Of a stretch of DNA of 64,000 nucleotides, positions 37,145 to 47,100 are shown in pieces. Under the pieces are notes generated by a model. That model was given only the letters and a program-made list of their open reading frames with translations. It was not told where the DNA came from and searched no databases. This stretch comes from Cytophagales bacterium. Its GTDB lineage: Bacteria; Bacteroidota; Bacteroidia; Cytophagales; Flammeovirgaceae. Every line of letters begins with the position of its first letter. Position 1 is the stretch's first letter. The position numbers and the translations under genes were made by a program. The stretch lies in assembly GCA_025056215.1 (NCBI GenBank), contig JANWWC010000001.1:434001-498000 (forward strand), written 5' to 3'.

Positions 37145-38110
37145 TTACAAATACTTTTCTCTTACTAAATATTCTTGTACATATTCTGTAATACCTTCTT
37201 CTAAAGAAGTAAATGGCTTAGAATATCCGATACTACGCAACTTAGCCATATCGGCTTCTGTAAAATACTGATATTTATCGCGAATATCTTCAGGAGTATC
37301 TATAAAACTAATGTTTTCAGGTATAGACAGCGCGCAAAAAGTGGCGCTTGCAAGGTCTAAAAAAGTTCTTGCTTTCCCTGTTCCAAGGTTATAAATTCCA
37401 GAGTTTTGGCGGTGATTCATCAAAAAGAAAATTACATCAAGAACATCCTTTACATAAATAAAATCGCGCATTTGTTCTCCATCTTTATATTGCGGATGAT
37501 GAGAGCGAAATAGTTTCACGCCTCCAGTATTTTTAATTTGATGATAAGCATGAAATACGACAGAAGCCATTCTTCCCTTATGATACTCATTTGGTCCGTA
37601 AACATTAAAAAATTTCAAACCTACCCAAAAAAATGGTTTTTCAGGCTGTGAAATTGCCCATTTATCAAACTCATTTTTAGATTTTCCGTAAGGGTTTAAT
37701 GGCTTAAGCATTGGAATAAGTGTTTCATCATCGCAATACCCTAGTTCTCCCAATCCGTAAGTAGCAGCAGAAGAAGCATAAATCAATGGAATTTGGTACT
37801 TTACGCAACACTTCCATACCTGCTGACTGTAGTTCAGGTTAAGTTCATATAAAATATTCCAATTAAACTCAGTAGTATCAGTTCTTGCACCGATATGAAG
37901 AATAAACTCTACATGTTCATGATTTTTATCTATCCATTCGATTAAATAATGCCTATCAACATATTCCTTTACAATCTTTCCTTCTAAGTTTTTATTTTTA
38001 TGCGGATTTGAAAAATTATCTACTGCAATGATGTGTTTAAAGCGGTGGTTGTTAAGATAACTAATCATACAGCTGCCAATAAAACCAGCAGCACCTGTTA
38101 TTACTATCAT
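37145..38110 (-). CDS. hldD: ADP-L-glycero-D-manno-heptose 6-epimerase
   Basis: HldD/RfaD inverts C6 of ADP-heptose for the lipopolysaccharide inner core. The 321-residue SDR protein has GAAGFIGSCM at the NAD(P) site, the SSAATYG triad segment, Tyr-x3-Lys in NPYGKSK, and family-specific HIGARTDTTE and KFFNVYGPNEYHKGRMASV. Length is normal. Upstream by 1 nt is the GlsB-type membrane protein, and the sugar kinase is 45 nt downstream, all on the minus strand. Confidence 0.92.
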   Translation of the reverse strand: MIVITGAAGFIGSCMISYLNNHRFKHIIAVDNFSNPHKNKNLEGKIVKEYVDRHYLIEWIDKNHEHVEFILHIGARTDTTEFNWNILYELNLNYSQQVWKCCVKYQIPLIYASSAATYGLGELGYCDDETLIPMLKPLNPYGKSKNEFDKWAISQPEKPFFWVGLKFFNVYGPNEYHKGRMASVVFHAYHQIKNTGGVKLFRSHHPQYKDGEQMRDFIYVKDVLDVIFFLMNHRQNSGIYNLGTGKARTFLDLASATFCALSIPENISFIDTPEDIRDKYQYFTEADMAKLRSIGYSKPFTSLEEGITEYVQEYLVREKYL

Positions 38111-38111
38111 A

Positions 38112-38354
38112 TTATCTTTTTATCATTCGAACCACAAAAATTAAAACACAAGCTCCTACAGTAGAGGAAATGAATATATTTAGCAATTGATTCCCAATTG
38201 AAATACCAAGCAAGTTTAACAAATAACTTCCTATAAAAGAACCAATTACACCTACAACCAAAGAACCTACTAAGCCCATAGAACTCTTCATGAGCTTGCC
38301 TGCGATAAGGCCTGCTATTAACCCGATAAGCAATGAGAGAATTAAAGATTCCAT
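38112..38354 (-). CDS. GlsB/YeaQ/YmgE family stress-response membrane protein
   Basis: The 80-residue protein is three hydrophobic helices with glycine zippers (LLIGLIAGLIAGKLMK, GLVGSLVVGVIGSFIGSYLLN, and a third ending FVVRMIKR). This is the transglycosylase-associated-protein/GlsB family, small inner-membrane proteins linked to envelope stress in other bacteria, with unknown biochemistry. It ends 1 nt before the hldD start, and a terminator for lolA sits just upstream, so it probably has its own promoter, which I cannot see clearly. Confidence 0.88.
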   Translation of the reverse strand: MESLILSLLIGLIAGLIAGKLMKSSMGLVGSLVVGVIGSFIGSYLLNLLGISIGNQLLNIFISSTVGACVLIFVVRMIKR

Positions 38355-38370
38355 ACGCGTTGCATAAAAT

Positions 38371-38396
38371 AAAAAACCTTAGCCACAAAGCTAAGG
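38371..38396 (-). terminator. Rho-independent terminator of lolA
   Basis: CCTTAGC (38377-38383) pairs with GCTAAGG (38390-38396) across 6 nt, followed on the minus strand by six T. It lies 33 nt past the lolA stop. Confidence 0.78.
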
Positions 38397-38429
38397 AAAA
38401 ACCTACACAACACAAGAAAAAGTTATTAG

Positions 38430-39092
38430 TTATCGCAAATCTACTACTTCTACTGCAGGATATGCTTTTGTATCAAAAACAAAGTAGTTGTCATCTACAT
38501 TCACATTAGGAACAAGTTTTTTTACACTAAAAGAATAACGATTAATATTTTGATTTTCAAACATTTCCCAGCTTTTCAAGGAATTATCTCGCTTATCGAT
38601 TAGTAACTGTATTTTAAAAAACTTCACTTTGCTTTGCTTAGGATTTTCAGGAGCAAGATCTACTACATCGTAGGCTACTCCGTCTATCACCCTTTCTCCT
38701 AAATAAAGATATTTAAATCCTTTTTGATATATTTCGAAAATTTGAGTGGGAGTTTGAAGAGGGTCGTTGGGATCTGGTTCAAAATTAGTAATAGAAACTT
38801 CTTTGGCATCTTCTAAATAAGTCCAAACGGTTTTGTTATTGTTAAAAATTTCTTGATGTCCTATTTTGATGCGGTATTTGTTTTTCTTTACAGTAATGAC
38901 TCCTTCAAAAGTATCTGTCTTTTTGTTTGTGTTACTAGTGAGTGTATACTTAAACTCGGCGCGAAAGGAGTTCATGTTCTTGTATTTCGCACTCATTTTA
39001 TCGAGAATCACTTTGGCTTTAGGGTCGTTTTGTGCAAAAAGGCTATAACAAATCAGAATTCCAATAATCGATAATACCTTTAACTTTTTCAT
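38430..39092 (-). CDS. lolA: Outer-membrane lipoprotein carrier LolA-like protein
   Basis: LolA ferries lipoproteins through the periplasm from LolCDE to the outer membrane. The 220-residue product has a signal peptide ending YSLFAQ (residue 20), then the LolA start DPKAKVILDKMSAKYKNMNSFRAEF, the KNKYRIKIG and WTYLEDAKEVSI strands, and the last half with FFKIQLLIDKRDNSLKSWEM. Bacteroidota LolA-like proteins of this type are often isolated genes, as here. A lone TATATTTG -7-like box is on the minus strand (complement of 39137-39144). Confidence 0.85.
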   Translation of the reverse strand: MKKLKVLSIIGILICYSLFAQNDPKAKVILDKMSAKYKNMNSFRAEFKYTLTSNTNKKTDTFEGVITVKKNKYRIKIGHQEIFNNNKTVWTYLEDAKEVSITNFEPDPNDPLQTPTQIFEIYQKGFKYLYLGERVIDGVAYDVVDLAPENPKQSKVKFFKIQLLIDKRDNSLKSWEMFENQNINRYSFSVKKLVPNVNVDDNYFVFDTKAYPAVEVVDLR

Positions 39093-39194
39093 TCCAATTA
39101 GATGTTTTTTACTATCACATAGTCTTAATCTTATGACAAATATAACAAATTATTTGCCACATTTAATTTATTCTATTCCATTTTAAGGTAAATT

Positions 39195-40115
39195 TTACAG
39201 TAAGTTTATATGTTCATCAAATCCACTTTCGATGCAATCAGGATTCACCACTGAAACGTCTTTAATTATGTCATTCAACCTGTTAGATTACAAATTTTAC
39301 GCTTGATGGATTACAGGTTTTAGTATGAAACTATGAAAGCTCTTGATTTGTTTGATATAATTCAACAAAATATTTGTTTATTTTTAAAAACAAACAATTC
39401 CCCTCCCATCGTTCTACTAGTTCCTAAATAAATTCTTGTTCTTCAAAGGTTTCTTACATTTTATTTAAAATCGGGTTCGCTCTTTTTTAGAATTTTGGGG
39501 TTATTGACAAATTACTTGCTGAATTATTGGCACATTTGCAAAAGCTAAGTTTTTTGTAAATATTGTCTTCTTCTCCGAAGATTAAAATCATCTCTTCAAT
39601 AACTTGTTTCGGAACTACTTCAATTTACTATCTGTACTCTATCTCTGCGTCTGTATTGACGAAACTAAACAACTATCAATATTGACTCCTTCTTTGTAAA
39701 ACAAGAAAATTGTATTGCTGCATTGAAAATTAAAGCGTTCTGTTTTTAAAATTCTTATTGCATCTGTAATCATCAACGATGCACCCCTTAAAATAATGTA
39801 ATTCACCGCCTTTAATATAGGCATAAGAAGATTGCTCTTATAAATGCTTAGCAATATTAACAGATTGCTCTACAAAATTTTGGGTCTTCAAATAACATCA
39901 CATTACTGATATACTTCATTTGAAAACCAGCTGTAACGTAACTGATAGGACTCATATGTTTTGGATAGAATAATAAATTTTTAACAAAAGTTCTTGCGAA
40001 ACAGTACCATTAACAAATATTCACTTTTCAATAAATGAAATCCTTTATCTGTTTTTATTACCCTTGGTGTAAAAAAAATCAAACGCTCGAAATGCATTTT
40101 GGAAATATCGAACAT
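39195..40115 (-). pseudogene. Decayed, unidentified gene in a 1.1-kb region without intact ORFs
   Basis: The stretch 39093-40226 has no intact gene. On the minus strand, pieces that look coding appear in order but in broken frames: a 44-residue start at ATG 40115 (MFDISKMHFERLIFF); segments near 39900-39640 such as SSYAYIKGGELHYFKGC and VNTDAEIEYR; then VVPKQVIEEMILIFGEEDN; ELVERWEGNCLFLKINKYF; and a tail VSVVNPDCIESGFDEHINLL ending in TAA at 39195-39197. Stops and frameshifts separate them. An open 71-codon frame at 39639-39854 lies inside but in a different frame. I do not recognise the family, and some fragments could be chance. Confidence 0.4.
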
Positions 40116-40226
40116 GTTTTGTATTTTAAGATTCCTAAATTTCGTTAAAAAATCGAGCTAATATAAAACACTAAACAAAATTTTTCGTTTTTGTTGGACA
40201 ATGTAAGTTAAAAAATTAGGAACACC

Positions 40227-40694
40227 ATGAGAAGCGAGCAAGAACTCATTGAAATTAAGCGCAAGCTATTGGACACTTGCAAAGAAATTCAAAAATCGTT
40301 GGTAATGAACGCAAAAGAGGCCATGGAAACAGCCCAAGAAAGCGCTAACCAAGAAGAAGCTGCTACGGAAGAAAAATTTGAATCTTTTCGAGCACAATGC
40401 CAAGCCGATCGCGATATGTTTGCAAGGCAATATTCCGAGCATCTCGCTACATTGAGTGTTCTCTCTTCTATTCCCTACGAAAAAGTTTGGAAAACCGTTC
40501 AGCCTGGAAGTGTCGTAATAACGGACAAACAAAAAATGTTTGTTTCCGTAAGTTTGGGTAAAATAAAAACTCCCGATGGCGAATATTTTGCTATCTCACC
40601 GAACTCCCCTATATACGCTGCTATGCAGGGCAAGAAAGCCGGGGATAAATTTTCATTTCGAAACGTCACGCATGAAATCAAAGAAGTATTCTAA
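40227..40694 (+). CDS. GreA/GreB C-terminal-like protein with coiled-coil N-terminus
   Basis: The 155-residue product has an N-terminal helical, glutamate-rich region (about 1-75) and a C-terminal globular region (about 80-155: VQPGSVVITDKQKMFVSVSLGKI, SPNSPIYAAMQGKKAGDKFSF) that matches the GreA/GreB FKBP-like C-terminal domain, where SPLGxALLGKxxGD is the usual motif. GreA-type factors rescue backtracked RNA polymerase. Many Bacteroidota genomes carry this short variant, sometimes mislabelled as an oxoacyl-ACP synthase. Whether it binds polymerase is not known to me. It stands alone between the decayed region and an empty AT-rich gap. Confidence 0.75.
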   Translation: MRSEQELIEIKRKLLDTCKEIQKSLVMNAKEAMETAQESANQEEAATEEKFESFRAQCQADRDMFARQYSEHLATLSVLSSIPYEKVWKTVQPGSVVITDKQKMFVSVSLGKIKTPDGEYFAISPNSPIYAAMQGKKAGDKFSFRNVTHEIKEVF

Positions 40695-41045
40695 AAAATT
40701 GAAGCAAGTTTTTTTTCATCCTTAATGATCATTTTTCACCTTAACAAAGTGCAACACACTTATTTTTTTACAAATATTAATAAAAACATTACCTGAAATA
40801 CGGGAATTAGAAAATTTTATCTAAGAAAATTTGTTTTTCAAATTATAATGTTTTATGATGGGTTTTAATTAAACAATTGACATTTCATCTAAATTTTTTA
40901 CTATTTTTCTTCAAAAGAAAAAAGCCAAAGTCTCAAAAACGCAATCGTTTGAAAATTAGCATTAAAGCTTTTTTAAAAAATTGAAATAAAAATTACATAA
41001 ACAAAATACAAGTGAATTATGTTATACAAATAAAACTTTAAAAAC
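40695..41045. other. AT-rich intergenic stretch with no recognised feature
   Basis: This 351-nt gap between the GreA/GreB-like gene and the small orphan gene is very AT-rich and holds no credible ORF, RNA gene, strong stem-loop or exact TTTG/TAnnTTTG promoter pair. No DnaA-box cluster was seen, so nothing supports an origin. Confidence 0.6.
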
Positions 41046-41417
41046 ATGAAAGCTTTTGCAAGAATAGACAGCGATGAAGAACATCATACAGAAAGGAAAA
41101 AAGTATTGGTAGGATATTTTCCGAGTGATGTTACTATTTTTAAAGATTCTTTTTTGATTAGTCCTCCTCCTGTTGCAGATGAGAATGTGCATTCCTTTGC
41201 ACTTTCAAGCATTTATTATCAAGGAGAGGAGTACATCATGCCTGATTTAGATGAGATTATTAGTGTAGAGCCTACTTTAGGTATCATCAAGTTAGAGCCT
41301 AACAACCAACTTCCGCCAGGTTTGTATGAAATCAACCTTGAAGTAAACTTCAATGGCGAGAAAAGAATAATACGTCGTGCTTTTAGCATACGTATCCTTC
41401 CTCCTGTTACAAAATAA
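41046..41417 (+). CDS. Small orphan protein with a cadherin/Ig-like strand pattern
   Basis: The 123-residue product has no signal peptide or membrane segment. The C-terminal half (SVEPTLGIIKLEPNNQLPPGLYEINLEVNF) resembles a repeat of the cadherin-like or Ig type found in surface adhesins (S-x-G-x-I-x(4)-L-x-x-G-x-Y). I do not recognise a family. A complete ATG-to-TAA frame and ordinary codon use support it being real. It follows the 351-nt AT-rich gap and converges on the DUF4301 gene. It could be a domain left from a larger protein. Confidence 0.6.
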   Translation: MKAFARIDSDEEHHTERKKVLVGYFPSDVTIFKDSFLISPPPVADENVHSFALSSIYYQGEEYIMPDLDEIISVEPTLGIIKLEPNNQLPPGLYEINLEVNFNGEKRIIRRAFSIRILPPVTK

Positions 41418-41442
41418 AAAAAGAGCTTCGGCAGTTGCTGAA
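41415..41442 (-). terminator. Terminator of the DUF4301 gene
   Basis: TTCGGC (41427-41432) pairs with GCTGAA (41437-41442), one G-T wobble, with a 4-nt loop. On the minus strand it is followed within a few bases by TTTTTTTATTTT. It lies 12 nt past the DUF4301 stop. Confidence 0.5.
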
Positions 41443-41453
41443 ACCCTATAATT

Positions 41454-43001
41454 TCATGCTTTATGCTCAGGGCGCAGCAAATCGTTTACAGTTTTAACAG
41501 GATTAAAAGTAATCAAAGGAATTTCTACAAAGACAGTATTCCAATCGGACATTGAGCCATTCCATAAACCAGGAAGCTCTTGCGCTTTCAAATCCCTTCC
41601 GTTTTTAGACTTTTTGGAAATAAAACCTGTTTTATCATCGCGATACTTCAAAAGATTAAATTTATTCCCTTTGTAATCTTTTAGCGAAACGACCAAATCA
41701 GCGGGATTGAAGTGAGTAGATTTTGCCATAATTTCTTTTTGCATCGGATGATTTACATCAATCTGCGCGGTTTCCACAATTTGAATAGAAATCGAGCCAT
41801 CTTGATTTTTTGCCCAAAAAGGTCCTCCTCCTGTCTCACCAGAGTTAGCTACCATACCGCAGACTCGAATCGGACGATTTAATTTGGCAAACAGGTAGTC
41901 GGCTTGCTCTTGAAGTTCTAATTCTTCAAAGCCGTTAATCGGAATTGTACAAAGCTCTTTTTGCAAGAAATCAGCAATTTGCTCAATATCTGTTTGAGAA
42001 TATTTTCCAGACTCTAACTTGCGCAAATATTCAAAAATTTTGCCTCGATAATGGATTAAAACACCAGCTAAAACTTTTTTATAAAAATAAGATTCTGCTT
42101 TCAGGCGGTCTGGCACAACATTATCGATATTTTTAATAAAAACAATATCTGCATGTAAATCATTAAGATTTTCTAAAAGTGCTCCGTGTCCTGCAGGGCG
42201 AAACAACAAAGAACCATCTTCCTCGCGAAAGGGTTGATTGTTCATGTCCACCGCAATCGTGTCAGTAGACCTTTTTTGCTGAGAATAAGAAATTTCGAAA
42301 CGAACTCCTAACCTCTTTTCGTATTCTGCTTGTACCTCAGCGACTCGAGCCTTAAACTTTGCTTCATGCTCAGGCGAAACCGTAAAATGTAAATGTACAA
42401 CATTTCCCATCGAAACGGCGTGATGCGCTCCTTCTACCATGTGCTCTTCAATCGGTGTACGCACAGAGCCATCTGGGTATTTATGAAATTTGAGCAACGC
42501 TTTGGGCAAAGAACCATATTGTAATCCATCTTCATCTAACAAAGTTTTAAGAATGGCTACGTATTTGGAAGTGTCTTGCAAATCTTTTTCGATATCGATA
42601 TTGTATTTTTTTTGGTAAGCCAATTTTAAATCGTCATAAAAAGCAAATTCCCGAATGTGTTGCATAAAATAGGCAACAGAATTGAATCCTGTATCAGTTT
42701 TGAGCTTTTCAAGTGCCTTTTCAGAACCATCAAACTCAAAAAGATGCTTAAACATGCGCGTAGCCGCTCCAGAAGCGGGCACAAACTTGACAATTTTTTC
42801 TTTATTAGCATGAGTTTCATATAAGGTTGCCCATTTTTGAGCCTCTTCTTTTTCATAACGAGAAATTCCATCACCTACAATAGCAGGTCTTACTAATGGC
42901 AAAAAAGGAAATCCTTCTATAAAATTGCGAATTTGTTCTTCTACTTTAGCGATACTAATTCCTAACGATTTGATTTGTGCGAGATCTTTTTCGGTAAACA
43001 T
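41454..43001 (-). CDS. DUF4301 family protein
   Basis: The 515-residue cytoplasmic protein starts MFTEKDLAQIKSLGIS at ATG 43001; about 40 extra codons upstream overlap the divergent birA gene and are unlikely. Conserved blocks include KFVPASGAATRMFKHL (about 75-90), EEHMVEGAHHAVS, RPAGHGALLENL and GMVANSGETGGGPFW. The ASGAATRMFK block recalls the nucleotide-binding G-x-x-TRM loop of sugar nucleotidyltransferases, so the fold may be related, but the function of DUF4301 is unknown to me. It is common in Bacteroidota. It diverges from birA. Confidence 0.8.
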   Translation of the reverse strand: MFTEKDLAQIKSLGISIAKVEEQIRNFIEGFPFLPLVRPAIVGDGISRYEKEEAQKWATLYETHANKEKIVKFVPASGAATRMFKHLFEFDGSEKALEKLKTDTGFNSVAYFMQHIREFAFYDDLKLAYQKKYNIDIEKDLQDTSKYVAILKTLLDEDGLQYGSLPKALLKFHKYPDGSVRTPIEEHMVEGAHHAVSMGNVVHLHFTVSPEHEAKFKARVAEVQAEYEKRLGVRFEISYSQQKRSTDTIAVDMNNQPFREEDGSLLFRPAGHGALLENLNDLHADIVFIKNIDNVVPDRLKAESYFYKKVLAGVLIHYRGKIFEYLRKLESGKYSQTDIEQIADFLQKELCTIPINGFEELELQEQADYLFAKLNRPIRVCGMVANSGETGGGPFWAKNQDGSISIQIVETAQIDVNHPMQKEIMAKSTHFNPADLVVSLKDYKGNKFNLLKYRDDKTGFISKKSKNGRDLKAQELPGLWNGSMSDWNTVFVEIPLITFNPVKTVNDLLRPEHKA

Positions 43002-43113
43002 AATTTGCAACTTTAACGCCTTAAAATGAAAACTTATCTGCAAACAGACAAGAACTCTACCATCTTTTTTTCCTATATTTACAAAAATTTTATATTCGTT
43101 TAGACCTTCTCTG

Positions 43114-43908
43114 ATGAAAATCAATCGTTTTTATCCTCTTATTTCTACTCAAATTGTAGGTAAAAAATTAATTAATGTACCTGAGTGCAATTCAACCAAT
43201 ACACTTCTCAACCACCTTATACAAAACACAAAATTACCTAACGGTACCTTGCTCATCACAGAAAACCAAACAGCAGGAAGAGGGCAACATCATAATCGAT
43301 GGTTTTCGGAACCTTATCAAAACCTTACTTTTTCCTTTCTATGGATTCCTAAAAATTTTGCTGCTCATCAAGCTTTTCAACTCAATATGGCGACATCTTT
43401 AGGATTGTATAACTTTTTATCTGCCTTATTGCCTCAAAAAAAAATACACATCAAATGGTCTAACGATATACTGTTGGAAGGCTCTAAAATTTGCGGAATT
43501 CTTATAGAAAACAAAATTCGCAACCATAAAATCCTTTACAGCGTCGTAGGAATAGGATTGAACGTCAATCAAACACAGTTTCCGATTCATTCGGCAACTT
43601 CTCTTAAATTAGCAACCCAACAAACGTACGATTTGCCAACTTTATTAGAGAACATATGTTTTCATATCGAGAAACAATACCAAAACTTAGGAAATTTTTC
43701 TTATCTAAAGTCTTGTTATACGCGCGCATTATACCGTTATCAAGAACTAAGTTGGTATGAAAATATTTCACACAAATCACTTCCTGTAGGAAAATTTCAA
43801 GGAACTATCTTGGGTATAAACGATCACGGGAAACTCGCTATTGCCCTCGAAAATAAACTTTACCACTTCGGAATTCAAGAAATCAAATTTTTCATCGAAA
43901 ACGTTTGA
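43114..43908 (+). CDS. birA: Biotin-[acetyl-CoA-carboxylase] ligase
   Basis: BirA attaches biotin to the acceptor lysine of biotin carboxyl carrier proteins through biotinyl-AMP. The 264-residue protein shows STNTLL, the glycine-rich biotin loop TAGRGQHHNRW, the KWSNDILLEGSKICGIL catalytic segment with the key lysine, and GIGLNVNQ. It lacks the N-terminal winged helix of E. coli BirA, so it is a ligase only. Length fits this class. A short stem-loop and T-tract follow at 43928-43951. Confidence 0.92.
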   Translation: MKINRFYPLISTQIVGKKLINVPECNSTNTLLNHLIQNTKLPNGTLLITENQTAGRGQHHNRWFSEPYQNLTFSFLWIPKNFAAHQAFQLNMATSLGLYNFLSALLPQKKIHIKWSNDILLEGSKICGILIENKIRNHKILYSVVGIGLNVNQTQFPIHSATSLKLATQQTYDLPTLLENICFHIEKQYQNLGNFSYLKSCYTRALYRYQELSWYENISHKSLPVGKFQGTILGINDHGKLAIALENKLYHFGIQEIKFFIENV

Positions 43909-43927
43909 AAAGAACATTTTAAAATAT

Positions 43928-43951
43928 AGCGAAAATTCGCTTGTTTTTTTA
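43928..43951 (+). terminator. Terminator of birA
   Basis: AGCGA (43928-43932) pairs with TCGCT (43937-43941) around a 4-nt loop, then TGTTTTTTTA. The stem is short but the T-tract is good and lies 20 nt after the birA stop. Confidence 0.55.
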
Positions 43952-44006
43952 TATTTTTTCTTAAATAAATCCAAGATTAAGTATCAGAAATCAAAAGAAA
44001 TAAGTT

Positions 44007-44119
44007 TATTTTTGCAAACTTTTAATAAGGCTAAAGAAACACAAGCGAAAGCGCACGTGCGCGATTCCAACACGATCAACATTACGGTTCCAACACAATT
44101 AACATTAAGTAACATAAGA
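44007..44119 (+). promoter_or_regulatory. gltB leader: -7 box, 12-bp palindrome and tandem 23-bp repeats
   Basis: TATTTTTG (44007-44014) matches the -7 consensus, with no clear TTTG upstream. After it comes the perfect palindrome GCGCACGTGCGC (44051-44062), then two direct repeats with a 23-nt period: one at 44065-44087 and one at 44088-44110, each starting TTCCAACAC and containing AACATTA, differing in only a few bases. The ATG of gltB is at 44120. The repeats and palindrome are seen directly; a role in nitrogen or glutamate control is inferred. Confidence 0.5.
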
Positions 44120-47100
44120 ATGAGAGAACTACTTACTTCCTTTCGAGACAATTGCGGGTTTGGGCTTATTGCAAACGTCAACAATACGCCTTCTCGCCAA
44201 ATGACACTTGATGCTATCCAAGCACTAAGTCGGATGATTCACCGCGGCGCTATCGCAGCGGACGGCAAAAGTGGAGATGGGGCAGGATTTTTGTTTTCTA
44301 TGCCTAAAAAGTTTATCAAAAAAATTGCTCTCCAAGCAAACGTAGAACTTCCTCAGCAATATGCTGTGGCTATGATGTTTATGACGCATCAAGAACAAAA
44401 ACAACTCTTTGTAGAAGCATGTGAAAAAAACGACTTAAAAGTTCTTTTCTTCAGAGATGTTCCCACAGATAAAAATGCACTTGGCAAGTTAGCCATTGAA
44501 TCTATGCCTATGATTGTGCAAGCAGTAGTAGCGCCCGCTTCTTTAATGGCAGGAAAACGATTCATGCCCTTAGTCTATCTGACTCGCAAAGATGCTGAAA
44601 ATGCTATCCGCAACACAGAAAAAGGAAAAGATTTTTATGTCTGTTCTTTTTCTGATACAGTAATTTCTTATAAAGGGCTTGTGATGCCTCAGTACGTTAA
44701 AGAGTTTTATTTAGATTTACAAGATGAAGATTTTGAAACAGGCTTTGCCCTTTTTCATCAACGTTTTTCTACTAATACGCTTCCTAAGTGGGCACTTGCA
44801 CAACCTTTCCGAACATTGGCTCATAACGGAGAAATCAACTCCATTCAAGCCAACAGACTTAATTTCCAAATCAATTGCGAATCGCTCACAAGTCAAGTGT
44901 TCACGCCAGAAGAAATTGAAAGACTCTTTCCGATTCTAGATAAAGGAACTTCTGATTCAGGCAGTGTAGACAATGTGTTCGAATTTTTGATGATGAACGG
45001 CGTCGACTTCTTTAAAGCTATTCGTAGTTTAATCCCAGCGCCTTGGCAAAACATTCCACAATTAGATTCAAAACTAAGAGCTTTTTATGAGTTTACCTCT
45101 TGTTCTTTCGAAGCATGGGATGGACCTGCTGCTATTTCTTTCACTAATGGGCGCTACTTAGCATGTGTATTAGATAGAAACGGGCTGCGCCCTGCAAAAT
45201 ACGTTATCACTAAAGACAACCGAGTATTGATTTCTTCAGAGTACGGTTGCTTAGAATTTCAGGACGAAGAAATTTTAGAGCAAGGCAAACTTCAATCGGG
45301 TCAAATGATTGCCATCGATACAAAATACGGAAAAATTCTTAAAAATGAAGATATTAATGAATACCTATCTAATTCCCAGCCATATAGCAAATGGCTCAAC
45401 GAGAATTTAACTTATCTGATAGAACAAGCCGATGAAAATTTTATTGAGTTTGATGATTATTACTACGACAACTTAGTAGAAATGCAACGCTATCACAACT
45501 ACACTAATGAAGTTGTCGAGCAAATCATTCAACCAATGATAGAAAGTGGCAAAGAAGAAACAGGTTCTATGGGAGATGATACGCCAATGGCAGCTTTTTC
45601 CAAAGTACAGCGCAACTTCACAGATTTTTTCCGCCAAAAGTTTGCTCAGGTAACTAATCCACCGATCGATCCCTTGCGCGAACGAATGGTGATGTCCACA
45701 TCTGTCATGATAGGACAACGCTCTGATATCTTGTGTGAAAAACCTTCCAATGCTAAAATGATTAAAGCCATGTCACCTATTCTCTCTAAAGAAGAGTTGG
45801 ATGTGATTTTGGCTTACGGAACAAGCTCCAAAGCGATGTTTGACAAGGATTTTAAATCACAAGTTTTTTATACAGGGTTTACCCAAAACCTACGAGAATC
45901 TCTTTATGAGCTAGGAGCTAAAGTAGAAAAATCAGTTCTAGAGAATGGCGTGCATATCGTGATCTTAGACGATAGATGTTTAGATAAAAATACGCTTCTC
46001 ATTCCTATGCCGATGGCAATCGGGTTTTTGAACACTTACCTGATGAGAAAAAAAATCAGAAGTAAAGTTTCAATTGTAGCTATCACTGGTGAAGTTTATG
46101 ATTCACATTCGGCTTGCGTAATGATGGCTTACGGAGCCATTGCGCTTTATCCTTATTTGCTTTATGCTACTGGTGTCCAGATTACAGACCGGCTTTCAGG
46201 TGGAAAAGCCCCAGCTAAAAAGAAAAAAGCTGCTCTCAAAAAAATACAAAAAGCTCTCAACGCGGGCATGCTTAAAAATATGTCAAAAATGGGCATCTGT
46301 ACAATGGAAAGCTATCAAAATGCAGCTCTTTTTGATATTATAGGGTTGCATCAGCAAATTATTGACGAGTGCTTTCCAGCTTCTATAGGGCTCATTCCAG
46401 GGCTTACTTATGAGGATATAGAATTTCGGTTGCGAAAATATCACAAAGAAGCTTTCAAATTGCAAGTTATCAAAAAGATGTATCCGCTCGAGGTAGGAAG
46501 CTTTTATAAATATATGGATAATGGCGAATATCACGACTTTTCACCCGACGTTGCTAAACAAATCACCAAAGTAGCTCGTACTTTAAATCCTGCAGACTAT
46601 CAAGTTCTCAAAGAACGCATCAACAATAGAGGATTGCGTTTTATTCGAGACTTTTTTGAATTAAACCCTGATAGAGCGCCTATTCATATCGATGAAGTAG
46701 AACCTATCGAATCAATCACCAAGAGATTCACTTCGGCTGCTATGAGCTTAGGATCCATTTCTCCTGAAGCGCACGAAGCTATTGCAGAAGCCATGAACTC
46801 TATCGGTGCTATGTCTAACTCAGGCGAAGGAGGAGAAGACAAAGCCCGATTTGGTACTATCAAAAATAGCCGTATCAAACAAGTCGCCTCGGGCCGATTT
46901 GGCGTGACTCCTGCCTATTTGCGCAGTGCCGATGAAATACAAATCAAAATTGCGCAAGGTGCTAAACCCGGCGAAGGCGGACAACTCCCAGGCTTTAAAG
47001 TCACTCCTTTGATTGCTTCTCTAAGATGTACTATTCCAGGTGTTACGCTCATTTCACCTCCTCCGCATCATGATATTTACTCTATTGAAGACTTAGCTCA

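Noticed and set aside
39639-39854. 71-codon minus-strand ORF in the 1.1-kb empty region as an intact small gene
   Set aside because: It is flanked by protein-like fragments in other frames, lacks a clear promoter, and more likely is a piece of the decayed gene.
40695-41045. Replication origin in the AT-rich gap
   Set aside because: No DnaA-box cluster and no dnaA, dnaN, gyrB or parAB genes nearby; recF at 56-57 kb is not in an origin context.
44065-44110. Two near-identical 23-bp repeats as the start of a CRISPR array
   Set aside because: Only two units, directly abutting with no spacers, and no cas genes in the window; a regulatory tandem repeat is the simpler reading.
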